Part shown: piece by piece, positions 40,097-49,093 of the stretch
Position numbering within the stretch: position 1 is the stretch's first letter
Layout of the letters: each line of letters starts with the position of its first letter
NCBI RefSeq assembly: GCF_026000435.1
Contig: NZ_AP026763.1
Coordinates: forward strand, 744,001-808,000
Direction of reading: 5' to 3'
Source: Vibrio sp. STUT-A11
GTDB lineage: Bacteria > Pseudomonadota > Gammaproteobacteria > Enterobacterales > Vibrionaceae
DNA: 64,000 bases
Position numbers and translations under genes: made by a program
The notes under the pieces: model-generated
Databases searched by the model: none
What the model was told of the DNA's origin: nothing
What the model saw: the letters and a program-made list of their open reading frames with translations, nothing else

Positions 40097-42721
40097 TTAA
40101 GCCGTTGCCTCTTCCGAAAGCGTCTTAATGAGCTGTTCTCGCAACGCACTTTGCTGCTCTTCACTGAGCCTGCCACCGGAACCACTGGTGAGAATGAACA
40201 AGTCTTCTGCTCGTTCTCCAATGGTGGTGATCTTCGCACCATGAAGGTTGATATGTAAGTCCGCAAAAGTACGACCAACTTTGGCTAGCAAGCCCGGGGT
40301 ATCTAGTGCAACAAACTCCATCAAAGTGTGTTTCTTACCTCGTGTCGGTAAGAAATCCACTTTGGTTTTGACATTAAAATGCTGGAGTTTATGTGGGGTA
40401 CGGCGGGTTTTAATCTTGGTTGGTCGACCGTCTTCTAACACATGAGTTAAATGTTTGATAACCGCAGCATGTCGAGACTCATCGATCGCTTCACCGTGCT
40501 GATCAAGAACAATGAACGTATCGATGACATGTCCGTCTTTACTCGTCATGATCTGCGCGTCATGCACGTTGAAGTTGCGTCTGTCGAGCTCCGCTACGAC
40601 GGTAGCAAATAACGCAGGTTGGTCTTTGCTATAAACAAAAACTTCCGTACCGCCACGAGTGGCCTTTTTGCTGATCAATACCAATGGCTTGCTCAGATCG
40701 TCCATGCGCAGCAAATGCTCACAGTGCCATGCAATCTGAGTATGGGTATGGCGCAGGAAGTAATCGGCCTTGAAGCGTTGCCACAATACTTCTATCTCAC
40801 GCGCTGAAAACCCTTCCTTGCGCAACATCGCTGATGCCATTTGTTGGTTGTGACGAATGCGTTCACGCACATCAACCGGGTTTTCCAAACCACGACGCAG
40901 GGCTCTTTGCGTAGAGTAAAAAAGCTCCGCAAGTAGAGTACGTTTCCAGGCGTTCCAGAGCTCTGGGTTGGTCGCGCTGATATCCGCGACTGTCAGACAA
41001 ACCAAATATTCAAGCGACTCTTCATCACGAACCTTTTTGGCAAATTCAGTGATTACATCCGGATCGTAGATGTCTCTTCGTTGAGCTGTCACGGACATCA
41101 GCAAGTGGTGCCTCACCAGCCAGCTGACGAGTTTCGCCTCTGGTTTCGATAACCCATGCTCTATACAGAAATCATACGCTTCACCCTCACCAATCACCGA
41201 GTGATCGCCACCTCTTCCTTTACCAATATCATGGAAAATTGCCGCAATGATTAACAGTTCTTTCTTTTGCATGCGAGGGTAGATATCGCAACAAATTGGA
41301 TGTTTCTCATGATTCGCTGGATCGTTAAACGTATGAATGTGCTTAAGTAAGCGGATGCTGTGCTCATCGACTGTGTAAGCATGGAAAAGGTCAAACTGCA
41401 TCTGGCCAACAATTTGGCTCCATTGCGGCAGATAAGCGGCCATCACGCCAAGGCGGTGCATCAAACTGAATGCTTTGTGCAATGCATTTGGGTGTCTGCA
41501 CAACGCCAAGAATTTTTCACGCGCAGCGGGAATAGTATGCAGAAACTTGTTCAATCGGCGGCGAGCGGTTCGCAACTGACGTAAAGTCGGAGGGCTGACC
41601 CCTTCAATGGTAGAGTCATTCGCGATGTGTAAGAACATGTCGAGAATGGTTTCTGGCCGAGCTTGGAACAAAGCGGGCTTGCGGGCTTCAATTAATGCGC
41701 CACGTCGCTGAAAGTCGCCATCTATAATTTCAGCATTCTCTGTAATGCCGCCGTTGATGATGGCTTGGTCAAACAGCTTGAGCAACATTTTGTTTAGCTC
41801 TGCCACTCGACGAAGGGTGCGGTAAAACTCTTTCATCATCATTTCGACACCGCGATTGCCTTCACCCACGTAGCCAAGGCTCTCTGCAACTTGTGCTTGG
41901 TGAGCGAAAGTCAAACGGTTGTCGTAGCGACGCAACTCTAAGTGCAGAGCAAAGCGAACTCGCCATAAGAAGTCCTGACACTCGACCAGCTCTCGGTACT
42001 CTGCATCAGTCAAAAAGCCATAACGACTCATCTCAAGTAAAGAAGTGGCGCCAAAGTGTCGCCGAGCAACCCAACTGAGAGTATGAATATCGCGTAAGCC
42101 ACCGGGCGTTGATTTGATGTCAGGTTCTAGGTTGTAAGTAGTGTCGTGATAACGAGCATGACGCTCTCGCTGTTCTTGAATTTTGGCGCGATAAAAGGTT
42201 TCGCTTGGCCAGAATGAGTCGGATAACACGACTTTTTTCAGTGCCTCGAAGGTGTCTTCGCTACCAGCTAAAAGTCGCGCCTCCTGAAGGTTGGTGGCGA
42301 CAGTCAGGTCATTGCGGCCAATTTCAGCACACTCACTAACGGTTCGGACGGAATGTCCAACTTCGAGTTTGAGGTCCCATAAAAGCGTAATGAACTCGCT
42401 GATTTTTGCTTCCAACGAGCTCGGCAGCTTTTTATTAGACAAAATCAGGATATCAATGTCGGATAATGGATGGAGCTCTCCGCGACCATAACCACCTACG
42501 GCAACCAGAGAAATATTGTAAATATCGTTAAAGCCAAAGTGTTGCCACAAACGCTTTAAAAGTAAATCCATGTACTCCGCTCGGGCGAGAACCAAGCTCG
42601 TAACAGGATGGTGATTAAGAAATTCTTGTTTTTGTTCTGAGCCAAATCTCTCTAGCTCTTGTTTTAGTTCCCCGATATTGATTTGTTCATCGGTAAACGT
42701 AAGAGGGGACTGAAGTGACAT
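40097..42721 (-). CDS. glnD: [Protein-PII] uridylyltransferase / uridylyl-removing enzyme
   Basis: This nitrogen sensor uridylylates PII when glutamine is low and removes UMP when it is high. The protein is 874 residues. The nucleotidyltransferase motif GGYGRGELHPLSDIDIL has metal aspartates Asp88 and Asp90. The central HD domain is IFHDIGKGRGGDHS and carries uridylyl-removing activity. Two ACT domains sit at the C-terminus (VFVYSKDQPALFATVVAELDR and FVALDTPGLLAKVGRTFADL). It is downstream of map, but a terminator lies between them, so it is probably transcribed partly from its own promoter. Confidence 0.96.
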   Translation of the reverse strand: MSLQSPLTFTDEQINIGELKQELERFGSEQKQEFLNHHPVTSLVLARAEYMDLLLKRLWQHFGFNDIYNISLVAVGGYGRGELHPLSDIDILILSNKKLPSSLEAKISEFITLLWDLKLEVGHSVRTVSECAEIGRNDLTVATNLQEARLLAGSEDTFEALKKVVLSDSFWPSETFYRAKIQEQRERHARYHDTTYNLEPDIKSTPGGLRDIHTLSWVARRHFGATSLLEMSRYGFLTDAEYRELVECQDFLWRVRFALHLELRRYDNRLTFAHQAQVAESLGYVGEGNRGVEMMMKEFYRTLRRVAELNKMLLKLFDQAIINGGITENAEIIDGDFQRRGALIEARKPALFQARPETILDMFLHIANDSTIEGVSPPTLRQLRTARRRLNKFLHTIPAAREKFLALCRHPNALHKAFSLMHRLGVMAAYLPQWSQIVGQMQFDLFHAYTVDEHSIRLLKHIHTFNDPANHEKHPICCDIYPRMQKKELLIIAAIFHDIGKGRGGDHSVIGEGEAYDFCIEHGLSKPEAKLVSWLVRHHLLMSVTAQRRDIYDPDVITEFAKKVRDEESLEYLVCLTVADISATNPELWNAWKRTLLAELFYSTQRALRRGLENPVDVRERIRHNQQMASAMLRKEGFSAREIEVLWQRFKADYFLRHTHTQIAWHCEHLLRMDDLSKPLVLISKKATRGGTEVFVYSKDQPALFATVVAELDRRNFNVHDAQIMTSKDGHVIDTFIVLDQHGEAIDESRHAAVIKHLTHVLEDGRPTKIKTRRTPHKLQHFNVKTKVDFLPTRGKKHTLMEFVALDTPGLLAKVGRTFADLHINLHGAKITTIGERAEDLFILTSGSGGRLSEEQQSALREQLIKTLSEEATA

Positions 42722-42776
42722 ATTTGCTATCCGTGCAAGCTAAAACTATTAGCAATCTAACAAATTTGATGCAGAT

Positions 42777-42804
42777 AAAAAATATCCCCGCATGAGCGGG
42801 GATA
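42777..42804 (-). terminator. Intrinsic terminator between map and glnD
   Basis: On the minus strand TATCCCCGC-TCAT-GCGGGGATA is followed by TTTTTTATC. It lies 17 bases past the map stop. Confidence 0.85.
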
Positions 42805-42820
42805 GTATTGAGTGAAATTA

Positions 42821-43699
42821 TTACGCGTTTTTCATCAGGCGAGGAATGGTATCGTCGCTGCGAAGTGTCAGGACTTCACAACCTTCTTTCGTTACCACAA
42901 TGGTGTGCTCGTATTGCGCTGAATTTTTGCCATCACCTGTGTATACCGTCCAGTCGTCTTGTGCATCGACACTGCAACCAAATTTACCTGCGTTAATCAT
43001 TGGCTCGATAGTGAAACACATGCCTTCTTTCAGAACACGACGGTCTTTGTTCTTGTAGTGAACCACTTGTGGCTCTTCATGGAATTCATCACCAATGCCG
43101 TGACCACAGAAATCCTTCACAATAGAGAACTTGTTGCGTGGATTGTTCTTATTGTTTTCTTTGATGTACTTTTCAATCGCCGTACCGATGTCGCCCACGG
43201 TTGAGCCCGGTTTTACGGTGCGCATGCCAACGTAAAGCGCTTCTTGAGTTACCATGCATAGACGTTTATTCGCTGGTGATACTTCACCAACCAGGAACAT
43301 CTTCGACGTGTCACCGTGGTAACCTTGAGGGCGAACGCTCAGGTCTGCATTTTCATCGTTCGGAACGATAACGGTAATGTCGACGTTAAGAATGTCGCCA
43401 TCTTTTAGTACCGCTGGTTTTAGCTGACCGTTGCTACCAACCTCATCTTGTTCGGCTGGAATACCGTGACAAACGATGTGGTTGATAGAGGTACAAATCG
43501 ACTTAGGAAAACCATGGTAATCAAGTGGTGCAGAGTACGCGCCTCTTTCTAGCGCGTATTCGTGACAAATTTTGTTAAGTTCTTCTGTCGTCACGCCGAC
43601 CTTGATGTGCGGTTCTATCATTTCTAGAACGTCTGCGGCAAGCTTGCCCGCAATGCGCATGCGTTCGATTTCTTCAGCAGTTTTAATCTTGATTGACAT
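42821..43699 (-). CDS. map: Methionine aminopeptidase type I
   Basis: This metalloenzyme removes the initiator methionine. The protein is 292 residues, somewhat longer than E. coli Map (264), with the extra length mostly in insertions such as AEQDEVGSNGQLKPAV and IVPNDENADLSVRPQG. Metal ligands fit the family: the two aspartates in DILNVDITV and the loop GYHGDTSKMF, His in GHGIGDEFH, Glu in FTIEPMI and Glu in QYEHTIVV. It is divergent from rpsB, as in E. coli. Confidence 0.95.
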   Translation of the reverse strand: MSIKIKTAEEIERMRIAGKLAADVLEMIEPHIKVGVTTEELNKICHEYALERGAYSAPLDYHGFPKSICTSINHIVCHGIPAEQDEVGSNGQLKPAVLKDGDILNVDITVIVPNDENADLSVRPQGYHGDTSKMFLVGEVSPANKRLCMVTQEALYVGMRTVKPGSTVGDIGTAIEKYIKENNKNNPRNKFSIVKDFCGHGIGDEFHEEPQVVHYKNKDRRVLKEGMCFTIEPMINAGKFGCSVDAQDDWTVYTGDGKNSAQYEHTIVVTKEGCEVLTLRSDDTIPRLMKNA

Positions 43700-43907
43700 T
43701 GGCTTTCTCTACTTATTCGTAAGCACGTAAACGTGCGAATGGCCGCATTCTAACAGACATCAGGTGATGAACCCAAGCCAGTTAAGAATATGAGTCATTC
43801 TTAACTGAACTCTAGTCATAGAATTCAGGACACAGTTGGAGCGTAGCGTCACCAGCGTGAGATGTATAAGAAACAATTTTTACTAGCCATATTGGGCTAA
43901 AATATGA

Positions 43908-43920
43908 TATAAAGCGCGCC
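43908..43920 (+). promoter_or_regulatory. Candidate rpsB promoter -10 with GC-rich discriminator
   Basis: TATAAA (43908-43913) is followed by GCGCGCC, the discriminator type of stringently controlled translation genes. A -35 is not obvious. A start near 43920 would give a leader of about 175 bases. Confidence 0.4.
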
Positions 43921-44095
43921 GGAATAGAGGTCTGTTCTCTCTGCATAGTGAAAGCTAAAGCAGCGAAGCAGGTTTCATCCGATAAACTTTTATCTTTAAA
44001 TCACACACATTCCGTCACATATTCCGGGGTGCTGAGCAGAAGCTTGGTCGGAGTTATGGGGGATGTGGAGGCCTAACCCCATAGAGGATTTTAAA
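43921..44095 (+). promoter_or_regulatory. rpsB leader (S2 autoregulatory / t44-type region)
   Basis: No gene lies in this stretch. Just before the ribosome site AGAGG, TATGGGG (44055-44061) pairs with CCCCATA (44077-44083), and the upstream half contains GGGGTGCTGAGCAGAAGCTT. In E. coli S2 represses its own mRNA through the leader (t44 RNA), and placement here matches. Exact homology was not aligned. Confidence 0.45.
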
Positions 44096-44824
44096 ATGGC
44101 AACTGTATCAATGCGCGATATGCTAAAAGCTGGTGTTCACTTCGGTCACCAAACTCGTTACTGGAACCCAAAAATGAAGCCGTTCATCTTTGGCGCTCGT
44201 AACAAAGTTCATATCATCAACCTAGAAAAAACTGTACCAATGTTCAACGAAGCTTTAGCTGAACTAGCTAAAGTTGGCGAGAAAAAAGGTAAAGTTCTAT
44301 TCGTAGGTACTAAGCGCGCTGCATCTGAAGCTGTTAAAGAAGCTGCTATCGCAAGCAACCAGTTCTACGTGAACAACCGTTGGTTGGGTGGTATGCTAAC
44401 TAACTACAAAACTGTTCGTCAGTCTATCAAGCGTCTAAAAGATCTTGAAGCACAGTCTCAAGACGGTACTTTCGATAAACTAACTAAGAAAGAAGCTCTA
44501 ATGCGCACTCGTGAAATGGAGAAGCTAGAGAAGTCTCTTGGTGGTATCAAAGACATGGGCGGCCTACCAGACGCTCTATTCGTAATCGACGCTGATCACG
44601 AACACATCGCAATTAAAGAAGCTAACAACCTAGGTATTCCAGTATACGCTGTGGTAGATACTAACTCTAACCCAGACGGCGTTGACTACGTTATCCCAGG
44701 TAACGACGACGCGATCCGTGCAGTACAGCTATACCTAAACGCTGCTGGTACAGCAGTGTCTGAAGGTCGTAACAAAGACGTAGCTGCAGTTGCTGAAAAA
44801 GACGGTTTCGTAGAAGCTGAATAA
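44096..44824 (+). CDS. rpsB: 30S ribosomal protein S2
   Basis: The protein is 242 residues starting MATVSMRDMLKAGVHFGHQT, the universal S2 N-terminus. The ATG at 44096 with AGAGG upstream is preferred to 44063. It contains NRWLGGMLTNYKTVRQSIK and PDALFVIDADHEHIA, both family signatures. Codon use is extremely biased. An attenuator-like terminator follows before tsf. Confidence 0.98.
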   Translation: MATVSMRDMLKAGVHFGHQTRYWNPKMKPFIFGARNKVHIINLEKTVPMFNEALAELAKVGEKKGKVLFVGTKRAASEAVKEAAIASNQFYVNNRWLGGMLTNYKTVRQSIKRLKDLEAQSQDGTFDKLTKKEALMRTREMEKLEKSLGGIKDMGGLPDALFVIDADHEHIAIKEANNLGIPVYAVVDTNSNPDGVDYVIPGNDDAIRAVQLYLNAAGTAVSEGRNKDVAAVAEKDGFVEAE

Positions 44825-44893
44825 TAGCGGCTCTGGTCACACTTGGTCTATGTGAAACCTTTGTGTAGCATAAACTAAGTTATAGTTAGTAAT

Positions 44894-44924
44894 GGGGGCC
44901 AACAATGTTCGGCCCCTGTTTTTT
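44894..44924 (+). terminator. Attenuator/terminator between rpsB and tsf
   Basis: GGGGCC (44895-44900) pairs with GGCCCC (44911-44916), followed by TGTTTTTT. It probably lets part of the transcripts stop after rpsB and so sets the S2:EF-Ts ratio. Confidence 0.75.
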
Positions 44925-44955
44925 ACCTTATTTCGAATCAAACGAGGAATACAGA

Positions 44956-45801
44956 ATGGCAACTGTAACTGCTGCTCTAGTTAAAGAACTTCGCGAGCGC
45001 ACAGGCGCTGGCATGATGGAATGTAAGAAAGCGCTTGTAGAAGCAAACGCAGACATCGAACTAGCAATTGAAAACATGCGTAAATCAGGCGCAGCGAAAG
45101 CAGCTAAGAAAGCTGGTAACGTTGCAGCTGAAGGCGCAATCATCATCAAAGAAGAAAACGGCGTTGCTGTTCTTCTTGAAGTTAACTGCCAAACTGACTT
45201 CGTTGCTAAAGACGGTAACTTCACTGCATTCGCAGAGAAAGTAGCTGCAGACGCTCTAGCTTCTAAAGCTTCTGTTGAAGAGCTAGTCGCTAAATTTGAA
45301 GAAGAGCGTGTTGCTCTAGTTGCTAAGATCGGCGAAAACATCAACATCCGTCGCGTTCAGTACGTTGAAGGCGCAGCAATCGCTTCTTACCGTCACGGTG
45401 AGAAAATCGGTGTAGTTGTTGCTGGTGAAGGCGACGCTGAAACTCTTAAGCACGTTGCAATGCACGTTGCTGCATCTAAGCCAGAGTACGTAAACCCAGA
45501 AGACGTACCAGCTGACGTAGTTGCTAAAGAGAAAGAAGTTCAAGTTGAAATCGCTATGAACGAAGGCAAGCCTGCTGAGATCGCAGAGAAGATGGTTGTT
45601 GGCCGCATGAAGAAATTCACTGGCGAAATCTCTCTAACTGGTCAAGCATTCATCATGGAGCCTAAGAAAACTGTAGGCGAAATGCTGAAAGAAAAAGGCG
45701 CTTCAGTTGCTACATTCGTTCGCCTAGAAGTAGGTGAAGGTATCGAGAAAGCAGCTGAAATGAGCTTCGCTGAAGAAGTTGCTGCGGCTCAAAAAGGTTA
45801 A
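44956..45801 (+). CDS. tsf: Translation elongation factor Ts
   Basis: This factor recycles EF-Tu by exchanging GDP. The protein is 281 residues beginning MATVTAALVKELRERTGAGM and continuing MECKKALVEANADIE, the UBA-like domain, then the NCQTDFVAKD segment of the core that contacts EF-Tu. The ATG at 44956 was chosen over 44905, which lies within the attenuator hairpin. A strong terminator follows. Confidence 0.98.
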   Translation: MATVTAALVKELRERTGAGMMECKKALVEANADIELAIENMRKSGAAKAAKKAGNVAAEGAIIIKEENGVAVLLEVNCQTDFVAKDGNFTAFAEKVAADALASKASVEELVAKFEEERVALVAKIGENINIRRVQYVEGAAIASYRHGEKIGVVVAGEGDAETLKHVAMHVAASKPEYVNPEDVPADVVAKEKEVQVEIAMNEGKPAEIAEKMVVGRMKKFTGEISLTGQAFIMEPKKTVGEMLKEKGASVATFVRLEVGEGIEKAAEMSFAEEVAAAQKG

Positions 45802-45825
45802 TCCTTAGAGACTGCATAAAGATTA

Positions 45826-45852
45826 GACCGTAGCCAAGGCTACGGTCTTTTT
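45826..45852 (+). terminator. Intrinsic terminator after tsf
   Basis: GACCGTAGCC pairs with GGCTACGGTC and is followed by TTTTT. It separates rpsB-tsf from pyrH. Confidence 0.85.
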
Positions 45853-45948
45853 ATGAGCGGTAGACGATTAGCCGTGATGAATAGCTATAAATAAATTTGT
45901 GTCTATTCATGACTGTTAATCAACAACTCTCTTTGGAAGGTAAACTCC

Positions 45949-46683
45949 ATGACTACGAACCCTAAACCAGCGTATCAACGTATTCTATTAAAACTGAGTG
46001 GTGAAGCTCTTCAAGGTGAAGACGGTTTTGGTATTGATCCAGCGGTCCTAGATCGCATGGCCCAAGAAGTTAAAGAACTGGTTGAACTCGGTGTTCAGGT
46101 GGGTGTAGTTATCGGTGGCGGTAACTTGTTCCGTGGTGCAGGCCTGGCAGCTGCTGGTATGAACCGTGTTGTCGGTGACCACATGGGTATGCTTGCAACA
46201 GTAATGAATGGTTTAGCAATGCGTGACGCTCTTCACCGCGCTTATGTTAACGCTCGTGTAATGTCTGCTATTCCACTAAACGGTGTATGTGATGATTACA
46301 ACTGGGCAGATGCTATCAGCCAATTACGTGGTGGCCGAGTGGTGATTTTCTCAGCGGGTACGGGTAACCCATTCTTTACCACTGACTCTGCAGCATGTTT
46401 ACGCGGTATTGAAATTGAAGCAGATATCGTTCTAAAAGCAACGAAAGTTGATGGTGTATTTACTGCTGACCCAGTAGCAAACCCTGACGCAGAGCTGTAT
46501 GATAAGCTAACTTACTCAGAGGTTCTGGATAAAGAGCTTAAAGTAATGGATTTGGCTGCGTTCACACTTGCTCGTGACCACAAAATGCCTATCCGCGTAT
46601 TTAACATGAACAAGCCAGGCGCACTACGTCGCGTGGTGATGGGTGAAGCAGAAGGCACGCTGATCAACTCTGACGACGCATAA
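45949..46683 (+). CDS. pyrH: UMP kinase
   Basis: This kinase phosphorylates UMP to UDP. The protein is 244 residues of the amino-acid kinase fold: RILLKLSGEALQGEDGFGID at the N-terminus, VVIGGGNLFRG (about 58-68), DHMGMLATVMNGLA, and the C-terminal ATKVDGVFTADP uridine/ATP region. It is in the usual tsf-pyrH-frr order. A GAAGGTAAACTCC ribosome region precedes ATG. Confidence 0.97.
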   Translation: MTTNPKPAYQRILLKLSGEALQGEDGFGIDPAVLDRMAQEVKELVELGVQVGVVIGGGNLFRGAGLAAAGMNRVVGDHMGMLATVMNGLAMRDALHRAYVNARVMSAIPLNGVCDDYNWADAISQLRGGRVVIFSAGTGNPFFTTDSAACLRGIEIEADIVLKATKVDGVFTADPVANPDAELYDKLTYSEVLDKELKVMDLAAFTLARDHKMPIRVFNMNKPGALRRVVMGEAEGTLINSDDA

Positions 46684-46689
46684 TTCTAG

Positions 46690-46720
46690 ACACCATCCAA
46701 GAGGCGTTGGATGGTGTTTC
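46690..46720 (+). terminator. Hairpin between pyrH and frr
   Basis: CACCATCCAA pairs with TTGGATGGTG around GAGGCG, followed by TTTCGC. The T-run is short, so termination may be partial. Confidence 0.55.
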
Positions 46721-46778
46721 GCTTTGCTCAACCCTTTTAAGCTTTCTTCAGGAAAGATGATATTTTTAAGGTGAAACC

Positions 46779-47336
46779 GTGATTAACGAAATTAAAAAAG
46801 ACGCTCAAGAGCGCATGGATAAAAGCGTTGAAGCGCTAAAGAACAACCTTGCAAAAGTTCGTACTGGTCGTGCACACCCAAGCCTACTTTCTGGTATCTC
46901 AGTAGAATACTACGGTGCTGCTACTCCTCTAAACCAAGTAGCGAACGTTGTTGCTGAAGACGCACGTACTCTAGCAATCACAGTTTTCGACAAAGAACTC
47001 ACTCAAAAAGTTGAAAAAGCGATCATGATGTCTGACCTTGGTCTAAACCCAATGTCTGCAGGTACTATCATCCGTGTTCCACTTCCACCGCTAACAGAAG
47101 AGCGTCGTAAGGACCTGGTTAAGATCGTTCGTGGTGAAGCGGAAGGTGGCCGTGTTGCAGTACGTAACATCCGTCGTGACGCAAACAACGATCTAAAAGC
47201 GCTTCTAAAAGATAAAGAAATCTCAGAAGACGAAGATCGTAAAGCACAAGACGAGATCCAAAAGCTGACTGATGTGGCAGTTAAAAAGATCGACGAAGTT
47301 CTTGCTGCAAAAGAAAAAGAGTTGATGGAAGTTTAA
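46779..47336 (+). CDS. frr: Ribosome recycling factor
   Basis: This factor splits post-termination ribosomes with EF-G. The protein is 185 residues with a GTG start (46779) preceded by TAAGGTGAAA. Family phrases are KVRTGRAHPSLL, VFDKELTQKVEKAI, LPPLTEERRKDL and RNIRRDANNDLK. A hairpin terminator follows. Confidence 0.97.
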   Translation: MINEIKKDAQERMDKSVEALKNNLAKVRTGRAHPSLLSGISVEYYGAATPLNQVANVVAEDARTLAITVFDKELTQKVEKAIMMSDLGLNPMSAGTIIRVPLPPLTEERRKDLVKIVRGEAEGGRVAVRNIRRDANNDLKALLKDKEISEDEDRKAQDEIQKLTDVAVKKIDEVLAAKEKELMEV

Positions 47337-47360
47337 TACTCCCACCTACATCACTGTTGG

Positions 47361-47393
47361 AAAACGCTGTGCTCACAGCTCAGCGTTTTTTTA
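47361..47393 (+). terminator. Intrinsic terminator after frr
   Basis: AAAACGCTG pairs with CAGCGTTTT and is followed by TTT. It ends only about 20 bases before the uppS start. Confidence 0.75.
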
Positions 47394-47411
47394 TGTTAGT
47401 CTGTCCAACTG

Positions 47412-48188
47412 ATGGAACTCAATAAACTCCTTATGCAAAATTCTCAAGCCTTCTCTGACTCCCTTCCTAAACATATTGCCATCATAATGGACGGTAATGG
47501 TCGTTGGGCTAAGTCCAAAGGAAAACCTCGTGTATTCGGCCACAAAAAAGGCGTGAGTGCAGTTCGCAAGACGGTCGCAGCAGCTTCTCGGCTTGGTATC
47601 AAATCGATGACATTATTCGCTTTCAGCAGTGAAAACTGGCGTCGTCCCGAGGAAGAAGTTGGCCTTTTGATGGAGCTGTTTATTTCAGTTCTGTCCAGTG
47701 AAGTAAAAAAACTACATAAAAACAACTTACAGTTGCGAGTGATCGGTGATACCAGCCGATTTAGCGAGCGTCTGCAAAAGAAGATTATCGAAGCAGAAAA
47801 GCTAACGGCGGAAAATACAGGCATGGTGATCAACATTGCAGCCAATTATGGCGGCAAATGGGATATCACACAGGCAACCAAAGCGTTAGCACTAAAAGCA
47901 CGTAATGGTGAAATACGTGTAGAGGATATAAATGAGCAATTAATCACCGAGCATTTGACCATGGCAGACTTACCTGAGGTGGATCTTCTCATCCGCACCA
48001 GTGGTGAGTGCCGCATTAGCAACTTCATGTTGTGGCAAATGGCATATGCTGAGATGTACTTTACACCAGAATACTGGCCAGAATTCGACGAAGACAGTCT
48101 GGTAGAAGCAGTAACCTGGTTTATTAACCGAGAGCGTCGTTTTGGCTGCACAGGTGAACAAGTAAAGGCATTGATGGCAGCTCAATAA
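47412..48188 (+). CDS. uppS: Undecaprenyl diphosphate synthase
   Basis: This cis-prenyltransferase makes the C55 carrier for peptidoglycan and O-antigen. The protein is 258 residues from ATG 47412; an alternative ATG at 47433 would shorten it by 7. Catalytic IAIIMDGNGRWAKSKGKPR holds the conserved Asp. Other motifs are LFAFSSENWRRP and the C-terminal DLLIRTSGECRISNFMLWQMAYAE, where the usual GEQRISNF reads GECRISNF. cdsA begins 12 bases downstream. Confidence 0.96.
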   Translation: MELNKLLMQNSQAFSDSLPKHIAIIMDGNGRWAKSKGKPRVFGHKKGVSAVRKTVAAASRLGIKSMTLFAFSSENWRRPEEEVGLLMELFISVLSSEVKKLHKNNLQLRVIGDTSRFSERLQKKIIEAEKLTAENTGMVINIAANYGGKWDITQATKALALKARNGEIRVEDINEQLITEHLTMADLPEVDLLIRTSGECRISNFMLWQMAYAEMYFTPEYWPEFDEDSLVEAVTWFINRERRFGCTGEQVKALMAAQ

Positions 48189-48200
48189 GGACTAATTAGT

Positions 48201-49043
48201 TTGAAACAGAGAATAATAACGGCACTAATTTTAGCTCCCCTGGTTATTTTAGGCATTTTTAAGTTGCCCCTGATGGGCTTTATCATCGCATTGACAGCGG
48301 TAACCTTGTTAGGATTTTGGGAGTGGACCCAGTTTACTGGCAGTCGTTCTCGAATTGCTGCCCTTATTCCGGCAGTAATTGTCACCGGACTTAGCTTTTT
48401 ATACATCTCACCTGAGGCGAATAGTCTCAACCACTTATCGACGCCTCATTATGTGATGCTTGGTGTTGGATTTGTATGGTGGATCATTGCCAGTTTAATG
48501 GCGATTACCTACCCAAAGTCCACGAAGTCTTGGCAGAGTAGCCCTCTTCTAAGGCACCTTTTTGGGTTTCTGACGTTACTTCCCTTTCTTTGGAGCGTCA
48601 TCATCCTGAGAGCTACAGATATCACGGTAGATCCATACCACGGCGCAAAGCTGGTTCTTTTCGTTTGTTTCTTGGTATGGGCTGCAGACAGTGGCGCTTA
48701 CTTTGCTGGTAAAAGTATGGGTAAGCGCAAAATGGCCCCAAATGTAAGTCCAAATAAGACCATTGAGGGCTTGCTCGGAGGTATCATCGCTGCGTTGATC
48801 GTTGGTTGGTTGTTCGCTGACTGGTTCGATATTCAATTTACGAGCTCAGTTCATATGGTAGTCATTACGCTTGTCACGGTGGTCATTTCAGTGCTTGGCG
48901 ATTTGGTTGAAAGTATGTTCAAGCGTATCTCAGGCATTAAAGACAGCAGTAATATCATTCCAGGACACGGCGGTGTGCTTGATCGAATTGATAGCCTAAC
49001 CGCAGCATTTCCCGTCTTTGCTCTTCTTTACTACCTATTCTAA
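48201..49043 (+). CDS. cdsA: Phosphatidate cytidylyltransferase
   Basis: This membrane enzyme makes CDP-diacylglycerol from phosphatidate and CTP. The protein is 280 residues with about eight hydrophobic segments. The C-terminal signature SMFKRISGIKDSSNIIPGHG followed by GVLDRIDSL carries the metal-binding aspartates. It starts with TTG at 48201, with AAGGA (48187-48191) nine bases upstream. No ATG is suitably placed. Confidence 0.95.
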   Translation: MKQRIITALILAPLVILGIFKLPLMGFIIALTAVTLLGFWEWTQFTGSRSRIAALIPAVIVTGLSFLYISPEANSLNHLSTPHYVMLGVGFVWWIIASLMAITYPKSTKSWQSSPLLRHLFGFLTLLPFLWSVIILRATDITVDPYHGAKLVLFVCFLVWAADSGAYFAGKSMGKRKMAPNVSPNKTIEGLLGGIIAALIVGWLFADWFDIQFTSSVHMVVITLVTVVISVLGDLVESMFKRISGIKDSSNIIPGHGGVLDRIDSLTAAFPVFALLYYLF

Positions 49044-49049
49044 TTTATC

Positions 49050-49077
49050 GGGAGCGGCTTTACGCTCCTGAGTTTTT
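49050..49077 (+). terminator. Small terminator-like hairpin between cdsA and ispC
   Basis: GGAGCG (49051-49056) pairs with CGCTCC (49063-49068), followed by TGAGTTTTT. The stem is short, so read-through is expected. Confidence 0.5.
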
Positions 49078-49093
49078 ATAACGGTCATACAAC

